64,000 bases of DNA from Penicillus capitatus (Eukaryota > Chlorophyta), in assembly GCA_965649825.1 (NCBI GenBank), contig OZ287712.1:248001-312000 (forward strand), written 5' to 3'. Under the pieces are notes generated by a model. The model saw only the letters and a list, made by a program, of their open reading frames with translations, did no database searches and was not told the DNA's origin. Made by a program: the position numbers and the translations under genes. Shown piece after piece: positions 34,808 to 45,617 of the stretch. Numbering within the stretch: the stretch's first letter is position 1; each line of letters begins with the position of its first letter.

Positions 34808-35609
34808 ATGTTGATTCTGGTCACAAAACCCTATATCTTTTGCCTTGTGAGTACCGCCAACGTCGCGTTTGTTAAAGTCTCCATCTGACTAACCGAAGGA
34901 TGTCTTTCACAGATCGCTGTGTGTTGCTTCGCATCATGTGAAGGTAACGGTGAAACACAAAAGTTTTAGTAAGATCGGAAGTGAATGTGTTCGCGCAGCG
35001 TCGCGTGTTGGCATGGGAAGTATTGCAGGGAAAGGTGTCTTCGTCGGAACAGCAGTAAAAGACATACTCCCTAGAAGACACTTATTGCAGCGAGAAGACG
35101 CTTCTCCGAGCGCCGACCCTCCGGCATCCGCTTCTCCGAGCCCGGACCCTCCGGCATCCGCTTCTCCGAGCCCGGACCCTCCGGCATCCGCTTCTCCGAG
35201 CGCCGACCCTCCGGCATCCGCTTCTCCGAGCCCGGACCCTCCGGCATCCGCTTCTCCGAGCGCCGACCCTCCGGCATCCGCTTCTCCGAGCGCCGACCCT
35301 CCGGCATCCGCTTCTCCGAGCGCCGACCCTCCGGCATCCGCTTCTCCGAGCGCCGACCCTCCGGCATCCGCTTCTCCGAGCGCCGACCCTCCGGCATCCG
35401 CTTCTCCGAGCGCCGACCCTCCGGCATCCGCTTCTCCGAGCCCGGACCCTCCGGCATCCGCTTCTCCGAGCCCGGACCCTCTGGCATCCGCTTCTCCGAG
35501 CGCCGACCCTCCGGCATCCGCTTCTCCGAGCCCGGTCCCTCTGGCAGTTGTTATTAACGGGGTCTCTATGGCAGCTGATATTAACGGGGTCCCTCCTCCC
35601 TGGATTTAG
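34808..35609 (+). CDS. Small secreted repeat protein C2
   Basis: Three-exon model: 34808-34846, 34913-34943, 34999-35609; 226 aa with frame closed. Signal peptide (PYIFCL then IAVCCFASC), a Gly-rich block aligned with C1 (ASRVGMGSIAGKG), an RRHLL segment, then about 15 ten-residue repeats ASPSADPPAS or ASPSPDPPAS and a short unique tail. The 55-nt intron 34944-34998 brings signal and Gly-rich frames together, as the 56-nt intron does in C1. The C1 Cys-rich tail is absent. Likely an extracellular Pro/Ser-rich (possibly glycosylated) protein. Divergent from giant gene B. Confidence 0.65.
35100..35546. repeat. 30-bp minisatellite, about 15 copies, within C2
   Basis: Contiguous 30-bp units (GCTTCTCCGAGCGCCGACCC and on) with two common variants, GCGCCG and GCCCGG, differing by an Ala/Pro change. 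All copies keep frame in C2. The low number of other changes indicates recent expansion or homogenisation. Confidence 0.95.
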
Positions 35610-37183
35610 TGATATTTTGACTGTCAATGTATAAATCTTGTATGTCTGTCAAAATGCCAAAAAGAACATTGATTCGATGTTAGAACGGCTCGATTATTAA
35701 ATCTTCTCTTTTGCATTACTATCCATATGGACAACTTTTTCAAATGCTCCTCGGGAGCGTCCATCTCCGACCCATCATCTCTCCTGTCCCTGGCAGTCAT
35801 GAAGACGCCATCAGTGTCAAGCGTACGCGTTATAACGCAAGAACAACTCGAGACCTTTCCAAACAGATACGGCTCTGTCCATCATTCTAATGCCGGCCAT
35901 TCGTGCATACAGTAGCATTCGTCTTTGGCTAAGTTAAAGCAGTACGAAGTGGCATGCAGTTTGCAGACCTGAAGTTGTTGAGAATCCCGACGTTCTACTC
36001 AATCTCGAAGTGCCTTTAAGTATCGAAGCAGACAAAACAACTTTGAGTCGTCCAACAGTGCAGCGCGTCGGGCATCCACGACAGCAGGAGATTTTCGTTT
36101 TGGCAGCATGTCCTAAGAGTCGCTATCTGGGCCATGGTGAACGTTCAAGTCTAAATCGCGACGCCGAACTCTGCTTCTTCCAGTGATTTGTTGGCTTGTT
36201 CGCCCGGATGCCAACGTAACTGAAGGCCCTAGGGTCTGATTTTGTTATATGACGTTTTGCTGTATTTACCTTGTTTGATGCTAACAGATCATAGAGTGGA
36301 GTCTCTGTTCATGATGCTGTCGAAACTGTCTTTTGCAGACCGCTGTCTCCATATCTCATTACTCACCGAGCGTTGTGTGCCATTCTAGACGAAGACCTAA
36401 GAGTGAGGATAAGGTGTTTTCAGCGAAATCAGTCATGGAGTCTAATGAATGATTAACTGGCATCGCATCGTCTGGATGTCGACGACCGTTTTGAAATCTG
36501 ATTCCTACGACTGGGAGCATCAGCGTTCAAGGGCACTGGTCAACCAAATCTACTCTTGCTTTCGGGTGCGAAGCGCATGCATCGCTGCCCTCTGTTCATT
36601 AGCTTGGGCGAAGATCACTAGCATTAGCGACGATGATGAGCTAGCCGTTTAATCATATCCCAGTCGGTATTGGACACTTCTCTGTCGCACATTTCTCACT
36701 TTGAAGAAAACGAATTCCAGGATTCGGTGATCCCTCCCAGTTTTGAAGAATCCCGCTGTTCCATAGACTTCTGATCGCCATTACCGGCGGACTGCACAGA
36801 CAGTAGACGATAAGAGATGTTGGAGGGTGTCGTCGACCTTGGCTTACAGTCGAACGTGGCCGCGTGTCCACAGAGTCGATGGTGTGTTCCCCGTCTTCGC
36901 TCGGACTCGGCGATGTCTACCATCCACAGCTGTGCGTTCGTTCGACGCTGAGCAAGAGGCCCACTTGGTTCTTTTTAGGAGTCGGCGTGCGCGTCTTGGT
37001 ACGCCGACTGAAGAAATGCCTTTTGGCTTTCGTGGCGGCGCGTGTCTTGTCGTGGCGTCGAAGGATGTCTTATGAAATGTGTAGCGATGCGATGCTCTGG
37101 TGAAACGAACAAGGAGACGACAATCGATCGGTGCTCGCAGGCAATGACTCATTAAACCTTGGGCGACGCCGATCTCGACGTCG
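35610..37183. other. Intergenic region, no gene supported
   Basis: Unique sequence between C2 and the PLP enzyme. Only short ORFs occur, overlapping on both strands near 36650-37190. I see no splice-linked exons, RNA gene or repeat. Confidence 0.4.
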
Positions 37184-38777
37184 TTGGCCACAATGCCGAG
37201 TCATCTCATCTCAGATGGCTTCCTGCGGACACCGACGGCGTCACGACGCTGCGCATCGCGAAGTGTAACGCGGCATTTAGGAGTGACGCGAGGCGTCGGG
37301 AGAACAGATCGTATAACGCACACGGATCCGTCTGCGAAAACGCAACAGATGCGACGTTTCTTGGAAACGGCGCCATACGTGCCGCCTTCGTGGGCATCGA
37401 AACTGACAACAGTGGTAACGGTCCCTCACTCTCGGCGCATTTTGCTAAAATTTACGTGCGTTCAGGTACCGGAGGAGAGAATTGCGTTGGGATTGCTTCC
37501 GACGCCAATCCATCGATGGAAACTCCCAAACGTCCCATCCGATTTGGACGTGTGGATCAAACGCGATGACATGAGCGGCAATGAGCTCAGCGGAAACAAA
37601 GTGCCAGCTGCTTTGCACGGTATGCTGCTCATTAGGGAGTGACGGGTCGCGGACGGCAGGTTCGCAAATTGGAGTTCCTTCTTGCCGATGCCAAGAAGAA
37701 AGGAGCCGATTGCGTGATCACGATCGGAGGCATTCAGTCGAATCACTGTCGAGCAACGGCCGTCGCCGCACGTTATGTGGATCTCGATGCGCATCTCATT
37801 CTGCGCTGCAGCGAACGCGAAGCAGAGACTGATCCCGGACTGGTGGGCAACTTACTCGTCGACAGAATGGCCGGCGCATATATTCATCAAGTAAAGCGAG
37901 AAGACGCCCTCTGTGATGCTCTCTGCTAAAAGAGTGCTTGTTCAGGTCACGAAACAGGAGTATGCGTCGCAGGGTTGGCGCAAATTGACATCTCGATTGG
38001 CGGCGGATCTGAAGGAGAAAGGACATCGACCGTACGTGATACCGGTCGGTGGATCGAATGCTCTGGGGACATGGGGCTACCTGGAATGCATGAATGAGAT
38101 CCGCCAACAGGAGGATCCGCAGCTGCCCTTCACCGACATCGTTGTGGTGCATCCAAATCTATTCTCGAGAAAAGAACAAACAAACCAGAGTCGTTCAGGC
38201 ATGTGGCAGTGGAGCGACAGTGGGCGGATTGGCATTGGGCATTGCTCTGAGTGGAGCACCCGTTATACTGCATGCCTATGGCGTGTGCGACGATCCTGCC
38301 TATTTTTACAGAGAGATCCGGCAGATGTATGAAGACTTGGGTGCATTGCCCTTGTTAGAAGGGAGCAACGTCGAAGATCTTTTCTTGGCCGTACAAGCCA
38401 GAGGAGCTGGATACGCCATCAGTCGTCCCGAAGAACTCGAGCTTATCCGAGTCTGCCCCGACTGCCTTTTCTCACCATGCGACTGTGTCCGGTTTCAGGA
38501 TATCTCAACCTCGACAGGAGTGATTCTCGATCCAGTGTATTCTGGAAAAGCCATCTTTGGATTTCTGCACGATGTCCGAGAGCATCCGGAGAAGTGGAAG
38601 GGGAAGCGAGTGCTGTTCGTGCACACGGGCGGTCTGCTGGTGAAGATCTCTTTCTTCTTCTGCCATGCAAGGAATGCCTGTTTGTGGCAGGGAACCTATG
38701 CCAAGTGTGACCAACTGCAGCCACTCGTCCAGTCGCTTAGCACACTGCACAGATGGCACGAGGTGGAGAGCATGTGA
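37184..38777 (+). CDS. D-cysteine desulfhydrase / ACC deaminase-like PLP enzyme
   Basis: Seven exons: 37184-37414, 37466-37600, 37660-37890, 37946-38146, 38199-38450, 38499-38639, 38691-38777; 425 aa. Fold-type II PLP enzyme converting D-cysteine to pyruvate, H2S and ammonia (or a related ACC deaminase reaction). Hallmarks: LPTPIHRWKLP, IKRDDMSGNELSGNKVRKLE with the PLP lysine, GGIQSNHCRATAVAA, PVGGSNALGTWGY, ACGSGATVGGLALG, GVILDPVYSGK and LFVHTGGLL. All introns are 48-59 nt and phase 0. The Arg/Ser/Thr-rich first 55 residues before MRRFLETAPYVPPSW look like an organelle transit peptide; if not, translation starts at 37349. Confidence 0.9.
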
Positions 38778-39074
38778 CGTCCCATCAAACGACGCAGAGC
38801 CGTCCGTCCCTCTCTTCAAGCTCTTCCCAGATGTGTGATTAAACTGCCATGTAACTATGTGACAGAAGCGGCTGTCGACACTGGAAGCTGCCGCCGAGAC
38901 GGGGGCACCCTCGATCGCTATCGAATTCGCGGCGGCCGAAGCGTTTTTCTCCGCCGATCCGAGTCGAACACCGAACACGGCGTTCATCTCCATGAACCAA
39001 ATTTCGATCGATCGATCGTCGCTGCTTCTTTGCCCCGCATCGTGGTCGTGAAAGATAACCATTAACTTCGTCAG

Positions 39075-40084
39075 ATGAAGGCCGCAGGCAAGACGTCCTT
39101 CGCAGGAGTCTCCCTCGCGTTGCCCGCCACAATCCCGCGATCCACACCTTCGCGTCCGGCCGCCACCGTCGTCCGTGCACTGAATGTGACAAACCCTTCT
39201 CTTCTGCAGAAGGCGAACGATCATGTGCGACTGAATTTCTCGTCGAGAAGGTTTAGCGAGTCTAGTCACGGGCGTGGGCGTGTGGTTTACAGCCGAAGCA
39301 GCGCAGGCCGCCTACGGAGATCCTGCTAATGAGTTGGGGAAAATGACGGACACTTCAGGTAGCGTCGATCCATCCGGCTAAGCGGACTCGAATGTGGCGT
39401 CCAGGGTTCAGTTCATCCCTTACGTTGGCGAGGGATTCGCACTTAAACTCCCTTCGAGGTGGAATCCGTCGAGGGAACGCGAATTTGCCGGAGTCGTTGT
39501 TCGGTACGGACCTCTCCAAACGCGCCGCCACCGGTGAAGGCGACGGAGAGTGCTTAGGTACGAAGACAATGGCGACGCCGTGACAAATTTCTTGGCGATC
39601 ACGCGTGATACCGATAAGAAATCGATATCAGACTACGGCTCCGAAGAGGACTTCCTGAAAACGACGATCGCTCCTCTTCTGGGACAGCAGGTCCTTGCAG
39701 GCAGGACACCAGTGGCCTTAGCTCTTTACCGTAGCGATATCGGTGTCTTGCATAGGGGAGACAATGTCTGAAGGAGGCTTCAAACCGGGTATCGTCCAGA
39801 GCGCCTCTCTCTTGGAAAAGTCCCAGACCGCGGACAAAAACGGCAAAAACTTTTACACTTATAACATTCTCACCAGGTTTCTCACTCTTTTCCTTACTCT
39901 GCTGTCTGAAGGAATGCTTTGCAGATCTGCGGATGGAGACGAAGGCGGTCGTCATCAGCTCTTCTCCGCCACGGTGTCCAATGGGAAGCTGTTCATTCTG
40001 AAAGCGCAGTGTGGAGACAAGAGATGGTTCAAAGGGATCAAAACAGATGTCCAAGGACTCGTCGACTCCTTTATCGTCGCCTAG
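39075..40084 (+). CDS. psbP: PsbP, photosystem II extrinsic protein
   Basis: Lumenal subunit of the oxygen-evolving complex. Secure 3' exons: 39405-39503, 39558-39700, 39756-39876, 39925-40084, with introns of 46-55 nt; 39701-39755 is GC-AG. Family motifs: GFALKLPSRWNPSREREFAG, RYEDNGDAVTNF, TDKKSISDYGS, MSEGGFKPG, ADGDEGGRHQ and CGDKRWFKG. Upstream, one frame gives a twin-arginine lumen signal (SRREGLASLVTGVG... ending AEAAQA) directly before AYGDPANELGK, the typical mature N-terminus. A further transit-like stretch begins at the ATG 39075. The joints before 39260 and at 39358/39405 are each off by one base in my model, so the 5' exons are provisional. Convergent with the Rrp8-like gene 110 bp away. 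Confidence 0.9.
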
Positions 40085-40193
40085 ATCCGATGCGCCCGTC
40101 GATTGGATCGCCGGCGGCAGGAATTCTTTTGAAAAGAGACCGACGTTCTTTCGATTTTTGTAACGAGAATTTGTGTTTCGTGTGATGTGGTTA

Positions 40194-41272
40194 TTATCTC
40201 TTCTTGTAGAGACAGGGTTTCAGTGTTGGCCACTGGATCTTCATCTTGCGAACCACGTGCTTCACTTTCTTGAAGACGAATACGACAAAGAGTGGAGAAG
40301 GCTTCTTTGCCAGGACACGCTCAAAACCGAGCTTCTCGATGGCGTCCACAAAAGCATGGTAGTCTTCCTTTCCCGACGGCGTCGCAGCGAAGCGGCTGCA
40401 GACCTGCGGATACCGTTTTCGATGGCCTCGCGAGAATGGAGGGTCGAACCTCAGCGATCCACAGAATCCCCTGCAGTTTCAGAACACGTGCTGCATCGTT
40501 CAGACACTCGTGGTAGTCCGTTCCCATCAGCGACAGCGAAAAGATAGCGATATCGTGCGAAGCGGATCCGAGTGGAGAGTGCGCCATGTCGCAGGCAATC
40601 ACTCTGGGATCCGTGGCGACCAAATCCAAGGACGTCACATCCTGTGCAGATGCTTGGCGCCTGTACAAGAAAGTCAGATGTCATGCGTACGTGTGCGACA
40701 TTGGTTTTCATGATTCTGGCATCACCGCAGCCGTAGTCGACCACTTTCTGATGCGGCGTCTGTTTCCGCAGCCAGCGGACGGCAACATCGACTGGCTGAA
40801 CACTCCAATGCCGCATGCTTTGCAAGTAGCCGAGGTGGTACTCGCGAAACAGCGATGCGTTGTTCTGGAACCGCTTCCAGGAGTCTCTCCCGGAGGATAG
40901 ATACAGACTCTGGTTCAGAAATCGGAAGTGGCCTCCCCGTAGACGCTCCTCGAATTTCGACATCAGTTTCGAGGTCGGTAAGGACGAAGATGGGCCAGAC
41001 GCATTCCCGATCTCCAGATCCTCCTCTGACGCAGCGGACGATCCGTTCGACGCATCTGCTGCCTTGGCAACCTGTCGGTGCGTTCTGCTAGGCGGCTGAC
41101 GGCGCTTCTGTTTTCTCCGTTCGAAGCGAGTCGTTCGTGTTCTGGACGTGAGTGTCTGGGAGCGCTTTTGATCGGTGTGGCGCTTGGAGATCCTTCTCAG
41201 CCTCGGTGCGTCTTTCTTCGACCCCTTCACCTTCTTCGAGGAGAACGAGCGCTGTCTTTTGTTCCTTCGCAT
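40194..41272 (-). CDS. Rrp8-like nucleolar SAM methyltransferase
   Basis: Three exons: 41272-40700, 40641-40450, 40403-40194; 324 aa. The Rrp8/NML family methylates base A in 25S/28S rRNA and acts in the nucleolus. The first 100 residues are very basic (MRRNKRQRSFSSKKVKG), as expected for nucleolar targeting. The domain follows: FEERLRGGHFRFLNQSLY, VDYGCGDAR (SAM-binding motif I), DLVATDPRVIACDMAHSPLG, SLSLMGTDYHECLNDAARVL, IAEVCSRFA and FVDAIEKLGFERVLAKK. Introns are 58 and 46 nt. The ATG at 41272 was chosen because upstream codons look non-coding and the divergent 51-codon gene starts 60 bp away. Confidence 0.88.
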
Positions 41273-41332
41273 AGATGCCAACGGACAAACTCTATCTGAC
41301 GAAACGTGGGGGGTGGATACATCGATCGATGG

Positions 41333-41547
41333 ATGCTTTTGAACGTGGACTCGGATGACGATCCGATTCTGGAGCTTGTGCGGACGGACATCCCGAGTGC
41401 TGACCAGGTAAGTCATGCGTGCTCCATGACCTTCTTCGACGAAGGATGCTAGATGACGCGTTTCAGAGCGATGACAACTTTCTCAACCCCTCTGCCAAGA
41501 TCTCGAAGAGAAATGTCACTCTTCGCTCAGCATCGCAAGGGAATTGA
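41333..41547 (+). CDS. 51-aa acidic protein, two exons
   Basis: Exons 41333-41407 and 41467-41547, separated by a 59-nt intron with a consensus GTAAGT donor and TTTCAG acceptor in phase 0. The protein is small, acidic in its first half (NVDSDDDPILELVRTDIPSA) and ends in a basic stretch. No family recognised. It starts 60 bp from the Rrp8-like gene on the other strand, so they may share a promoter. It could be the first part of a longer gene if the stop is bypassed by another splice. Confidence 0.5.
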
Positions 41548-41806
41548 AGAATTCCGGATGCTCAGATCTCTTGTCTGTCCACTCCTCTCTCATTTGGAAG
41601 ACGAAACGATTTCGAATGTGCGCTTTTGAAGGACAACCGCACGTCACGACCGACCAGTAAACTGAGACGACAGTTGAGAGTACTTCCGTACTTCCACGCT
41701 GCGAGGTAAGTGCAGATTTCGCATCTTTCAGACACTGACCAGTATTACAGAAAGAAGGTAAAAGGAGTCGGTTCCAGTACACAGAGCAGGCGCAGTGTTT
41801 TATCTC

Positions 41807-42998
41807 CTACGAGTTGTTCAGACCCATTCTCCTCATTGCGTACTCCTTTGCGCGTCCAGTTAGCTTCTCTGCAAACCTCTCTGCGCTGTTTCGATACATG
41901 GCGTGTGTGATGCCGGTGTGCCGAGAGACGAGCTGAAGATGCGGTCCGACGAAAGCGACCCCATCGGCATTCCGTCCACTGACCAATCCACCCCACGGGG
42001 CGGCCATCGACTTCATATTCAGCAGTGGGCGATACGTTGAACGCGTATGTTCTTCGGGGAGAAGAGGTCGACGTCCATCCACGTTGAGAGCCGCCGCAGA
42101 CAAGTTCCACTTCGATGCGTTCCGCAGGCTGGGCGCCGATGCGGTGGAAGGCAACAGAATGCCGCTCGCAGCTGCCTTCTGCAGCAGCTTGTCGTTCTTC
42201 ATCTGAATCCTCTGGGCCCTGGGAAAGGCGAACTCGCGACAAAACGCGTAGGGGACAGGATGGCACACCGAATGGCGGCTTTGATGGCATTCTTCTCTGC
42301 GCGCTCATCTGCGGCAACCTGGGCGTTGTGTGCGCGCACCACCCCAGCCGTCTTGCCTCTGAAATTTGTCACTCCCCGCTGACCCAGTTCCACCAACTTC
42401 TTCGCAACCTGCATCGCACTTCGGCATATCTGGATCATTAGCGATCGAGACGCGCCTCTTTGAGGGTCTTCGATTGTTTGTAGTAGATGGTGTCCGGTGG
42501 ATTGTACAGCATGGAGTTGTCGAACATCAGCATCATGTCCTCCAGCAGCTGTTCCCACGACAGATACTGCCGTTCTGTGAATTTCTTCCGCATCGTGGTG
42601 AAGTCCATCGGATTCTTCACGATAGCAGAGTAACCCGGGGCGAGGTCGTCGGTCACAGGATCCCGAAAGAGCTCCTGTCGGTCCTGTTTCTGCAGATGGT
42701 CGATCACGCGCTGCATGTCGGAGTAGTTCGGTCTGGGCGGCGCCGGCGGCGGAGCTGCTTCGGATGACGTCGCCGACTCCGCCACAGGCCGTGACTCGCT
42801 CTTCGGCGAGGGCGGTCGAGCCGCATCCTGCTGGGAACTGCCCGAGCGGTGCTTCTTGGCCTTCTTGTTATGTCGGTGGCGGTGCCGGCCACTGTCGTCG
42901 TGACGATGCTTCTTGCGTTTCTTGTGCTGAGGCGAGACGATGAGTTGCCCTGGCGATGTCGCATTGGGAAGCTTCAGTTTCACCTTCAGACCAGTCAT
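41807..42998 (-). CDS. BRD7/BRD9-like bromodomain protein
   Basis: Three exons: 42998-42456, 42408-42269, 42218-41807; 364 aa. Reads acetyl-lysine; BRD7/9 are SWI/SNF subunits. N-terminal MTGLKVKLKLP, then a Lys/His/Arg-rich segment (KKRKKHRHDDSGRHRHRHNK) and a Ser/Pro linker. The bromodomain lies at about residues 100-180 (DPVTDDLAPGYSAIVKNPMD, MLMFDNSMLYNPPDTIYYK), including the acetyl-lysine-contacting Asn in YNPPDT. The C-terminal part (AQRIQMKNDKLLQKAAASG, TYRPLLN) may correspond to the family's DUF3512 region. The first intron (42409-42455, 47 nt) is GC-AG; the second is 50 nt. An ATG at 43016 is an alternative start. Confidence 0.88.
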
Positions 42999-43046
42999 CT
43001 CGGGATAATAGAGCACGCCGTCGCGTCGATGGACTAGATAAGAAAG
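42999..43046. promoter_or_regulatory. 48-bp gap between divergent bromodomain and BASS genes
   Basis: The two start codons lie 48 bp apart on opposite strands. Any promoter must be bidirectional or overlap the coding sequence. No TATA box is visible. Confidence 0.5.
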
Positions 43047-44557
43047 ATGCGATCGGCAACCCTGTTGTCGGCCCTGTCGAGGACGCTGCTCTCAAAGCCC
43101 GGCCTCCTGTCCCTTTCAGACCATGTCCTGCAGGCTTCGAAGAGACGTCCACACTCCTGCGGCAAGAGATGTCTTCAGAACGGCTGGTTTCGCTGTCAGA
43201 GGCGGGGAGAAGTGCCGAGGTGCGGACGAGACAGAGTGAGTGGTGTGCTGTGCTAGTTCCGGTGCGAGTCCCGGGGAACCGCGATCTCAGGAGAAAGCTC
43301 TCGTGCCCCCTGCCGTCTTCCGGAGAATTCGCGATGCCGCTGTCTCCCAATACCTGCCGCTGTCATTGATCTCCCTGATGGCCTTTGGATACCTTCTCCC
43401 GCAGCCCGGATGCTTCTTGGCCGACGCAGACTTCATGAAGTACTGCACGTTCGGCGTCTTCGTTGCGTCAGGTAGATCGGATTCGGTTCTCGATCGCTCC
43501 GTTCCCGGAGAGTCGACTGCTTCGAGGGTTGCTGCTGGAGAAGAGAGAGGCAGCGAAGGCCCTTGGCTCGAGGGGTGGCATTCTGTACGGAATGTCATCG
43601 ATTCTGCTGCTGACGCCTCTCGCTGCGCCGGTCATGATGCTCCTGCCGGTGAAGCCGGCGGAACTGGCACTCGGACTGGCCGTCTTCATGCTGACACCTA
43701 CAACGCTCTCGACCGGCGTGACGCTCATTCAAGCAAGTTTCCGTCCGCCTTGTTCGATCTCGTGTCGACAACGAGTGTCTTCTGCAGGCAGCTCGGGCGA
43801 ATGTCGCCATGGCGCTGCTACTGACGCTGTCGAGCAATTTCGTCTCCGTCTTCACAATGCCCTTGACGATCTCGTGGGTGATGGGAAAGATGACGAGCGG
43901 AGCCGTCGCCCTGTCGCCTCTAGTTCTGCTGAAGAGCTTGATGCTGACGGTCTTGGCACCCACGCTGGCTGCATACGCCTCGAAGACCTCGATCAGAGGT
44001 TCGTCAGCGTCCGTCCCGTGACTGCTGCACGTCTTCGGTGCAGGGGGAGAGAACTGGGTGCGACAGAGAAGGAAGATCGTGTCAAGTCTGGGAAGCCTGT
44101 GTCTGGTGTTGATTCCTTGGATGCAAGTCAGCAGAGCATCGATGAGCGGCGTGACAGTGGACCCTTTGCAGCTGACCGCGACCGTCGGTGTCGGCATCGC
44201 CACACATCTGATCTTCTTCGGCGGAAACAACATGCTGGCAAACGCACTCCGTCTCGGTGGCGCTGCCAAGACAGAGGACGGTAGGAGCTTCCACCAGCAT
44301 CGCCTCTTCGACTCGTGCCTTCTGTATGCGTGGCAGTCGTGGCCCTGAGGAGGGCCATCGTTCTTATGAGCAGTCAGAAGTCCGTGACCATAGCTATTGC
44401 TGTTCTGACACAGCTCTCCGCACACCTGGGACCTGAAGCCATCGGGATAGCCTGCGTGCCCTGTGTCTTGGTCCACCTATCGCAGACAGTGATCGATTCC
44501 TTTATCGCCTCGAGGTGGATGAAAAAACACGAACATGAGGAACACGGTGGGCACTAA
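43047..44557 (+). CDS. BASS4-like sodium/bile-acid-type carrier
   Basis: Six exons: 43047-43235, 43291-43485, 43511-43732, 43788-43998, 44044-44280, 44337-44557; 424 aa. SBF/SLC10-type membrane carrier; plant BASS4 proteins are plastid-envelope carriers. Matching segments: AAVSQYLPLSLISLMAFGYL, SSILLLTPLAAPVMMLLP, FMLTPTTLSTGVTLIQ, ANVAMALLLTLSSNF, LCLVLIPWMQVSRAS, AIVLMSSQKSV and CVLVHLSQTVIDSFI, about nine TM helices in all. The N-terminal 60 residues are Ser/Arg/Leu-rich and could be a transit peptide. The intron at 43733-43787 is GC-AG. The second intron is 25 nt in this model; a longer variant is possible and that joint is the weakest. Confidence 0.85.
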
Positions 44558-44859
44558 GAGCTCCAACGGAACTCTCGCAGAAGGATCCATCGGCATGCAC
44601 TCCAATGCGGGCTGTGTTTGTTTTAGCAACGCTTTCGATTCTTCACATTAATGCTTCTCTTCGAATTGATAGTTTCGATTTGTCAGACCAGATGGGCACA
44701 ATGAAGGCATTCCCGACTGTATAAGGGAAGTCGCATCAAAACCTCTAACAGACATATTGATAGTCTTGTCACTACAAAAGGGGGACAGTTGCACTGTTGA
44801 GGACATTCTATTTCTAAGGTTTTTCACTGATGCGTGTGTTTGCTCATCGACAGCGCGAC
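44558..44859. other. Intergenic region, nothing seen
   Basis: About 300 bp between the carrier gene and module S2. No ORF, repeat or RNA signal I can support. Confidence 0.4.
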
Positions 44860-45068
44860 ATTGATGGCATCTCGTGAATGTCATTGAGTTTTCCAAACCC
44901 GATCCTGACGACCTGAAGAATAGCGTTGTACACCTGCCATCCCTGTAGCCGTGGCGGAAAGGTATATAACTGACAGAATCTCCTGCTGCTTCTTGCGAGA
45001 CTCGCGCGTATTACCCTCTATTTGTTCTCGCAAGATTTCTTTTGTCGCCAGATCGTGGGATGAATGAC

Positions 45069-45617
45069 GAAACACAAGAGCCGTCCGGACACTACATATT
45101 CGGCACTAGACTTTTCTGTTCAAACGGTCATCATCAGTCGAAGAAATGCAACAATTCTAGGCCGAAGAAACTGAGTACCCTCCGAGCTTTTATAAAGTCT
45201 AAAAACCCTGTGTTCTGGTCTACACCAGTACTCTTTAGACGTCTGTAAACAAGACGATAACGGCATCTCTCGTCTAAATATGTGTTTACTAGATACAACG
45301 AAGGAATATATATCGCTGCAATCCTGGCGGTCAATGTGAAGGCAAGGATTAAATTAATCGATTGTTGTTGCATGATAGTCTCTTTTTAAGAGTTCATTAT
45401 TTCGAGTCCGATTGCGGCTGCGCCGGCCCTCACAGCAACATGCATCTATGTCCCTGAAGGTTTGCCAAAGACGAACGGCGGAATTTCCAGTTCTTGGAAA
45501 ACACACCCACTGCCCCAGTAGTTCATCGGACTCTATCCAACAACCATCATCTTTGCCATGATCGGCAGTCAGTCTTTCGGTTATTTCACAGGGAGAACGA
45601 TTAGGGTGTTCGTGACG
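45069..45617. mobile_element. S2-specific insertion of about 550 bp
   Basis: S1 reads straight through at 13490, whereas S2 is interrupted here. TGACGA is present at both edges (left end near 45068, right end near 45612), as expected for a target-site duplication. The interior is AT-rich with no ORF of note. No terminal inverted repeat recognised, so the element class is unknown. Confidence 0.45.

Noticed and set aside
35071-35627. Long minus-strand ORFs rich in Arg/Ser or Glu/Lys across the 30-bp array
   Set aside because: A 30-bp repeat without stops stays open in several frames. Only the plus frame is joined to a signal peptide by conserved introns.
36844-37191. 115-codon basic ORF antisense to the PLP-enzyme start
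   Set aside because: No family match or splice support; overlaps the 5' end of a well-supported gene.
38505-39269. 254-codon minus ORF over the end of the PLP enzyme and the PsbP 5' region
   Set aside because: Its low-coordinate half is antisense to confirmed exons and the rest has no recognisable domain.
42366-42767. Plus ORF opposite the bromodomain
   Set aside because: Shadow of the minus-strand coding frame, which matches the BRD7/9 family throughout.
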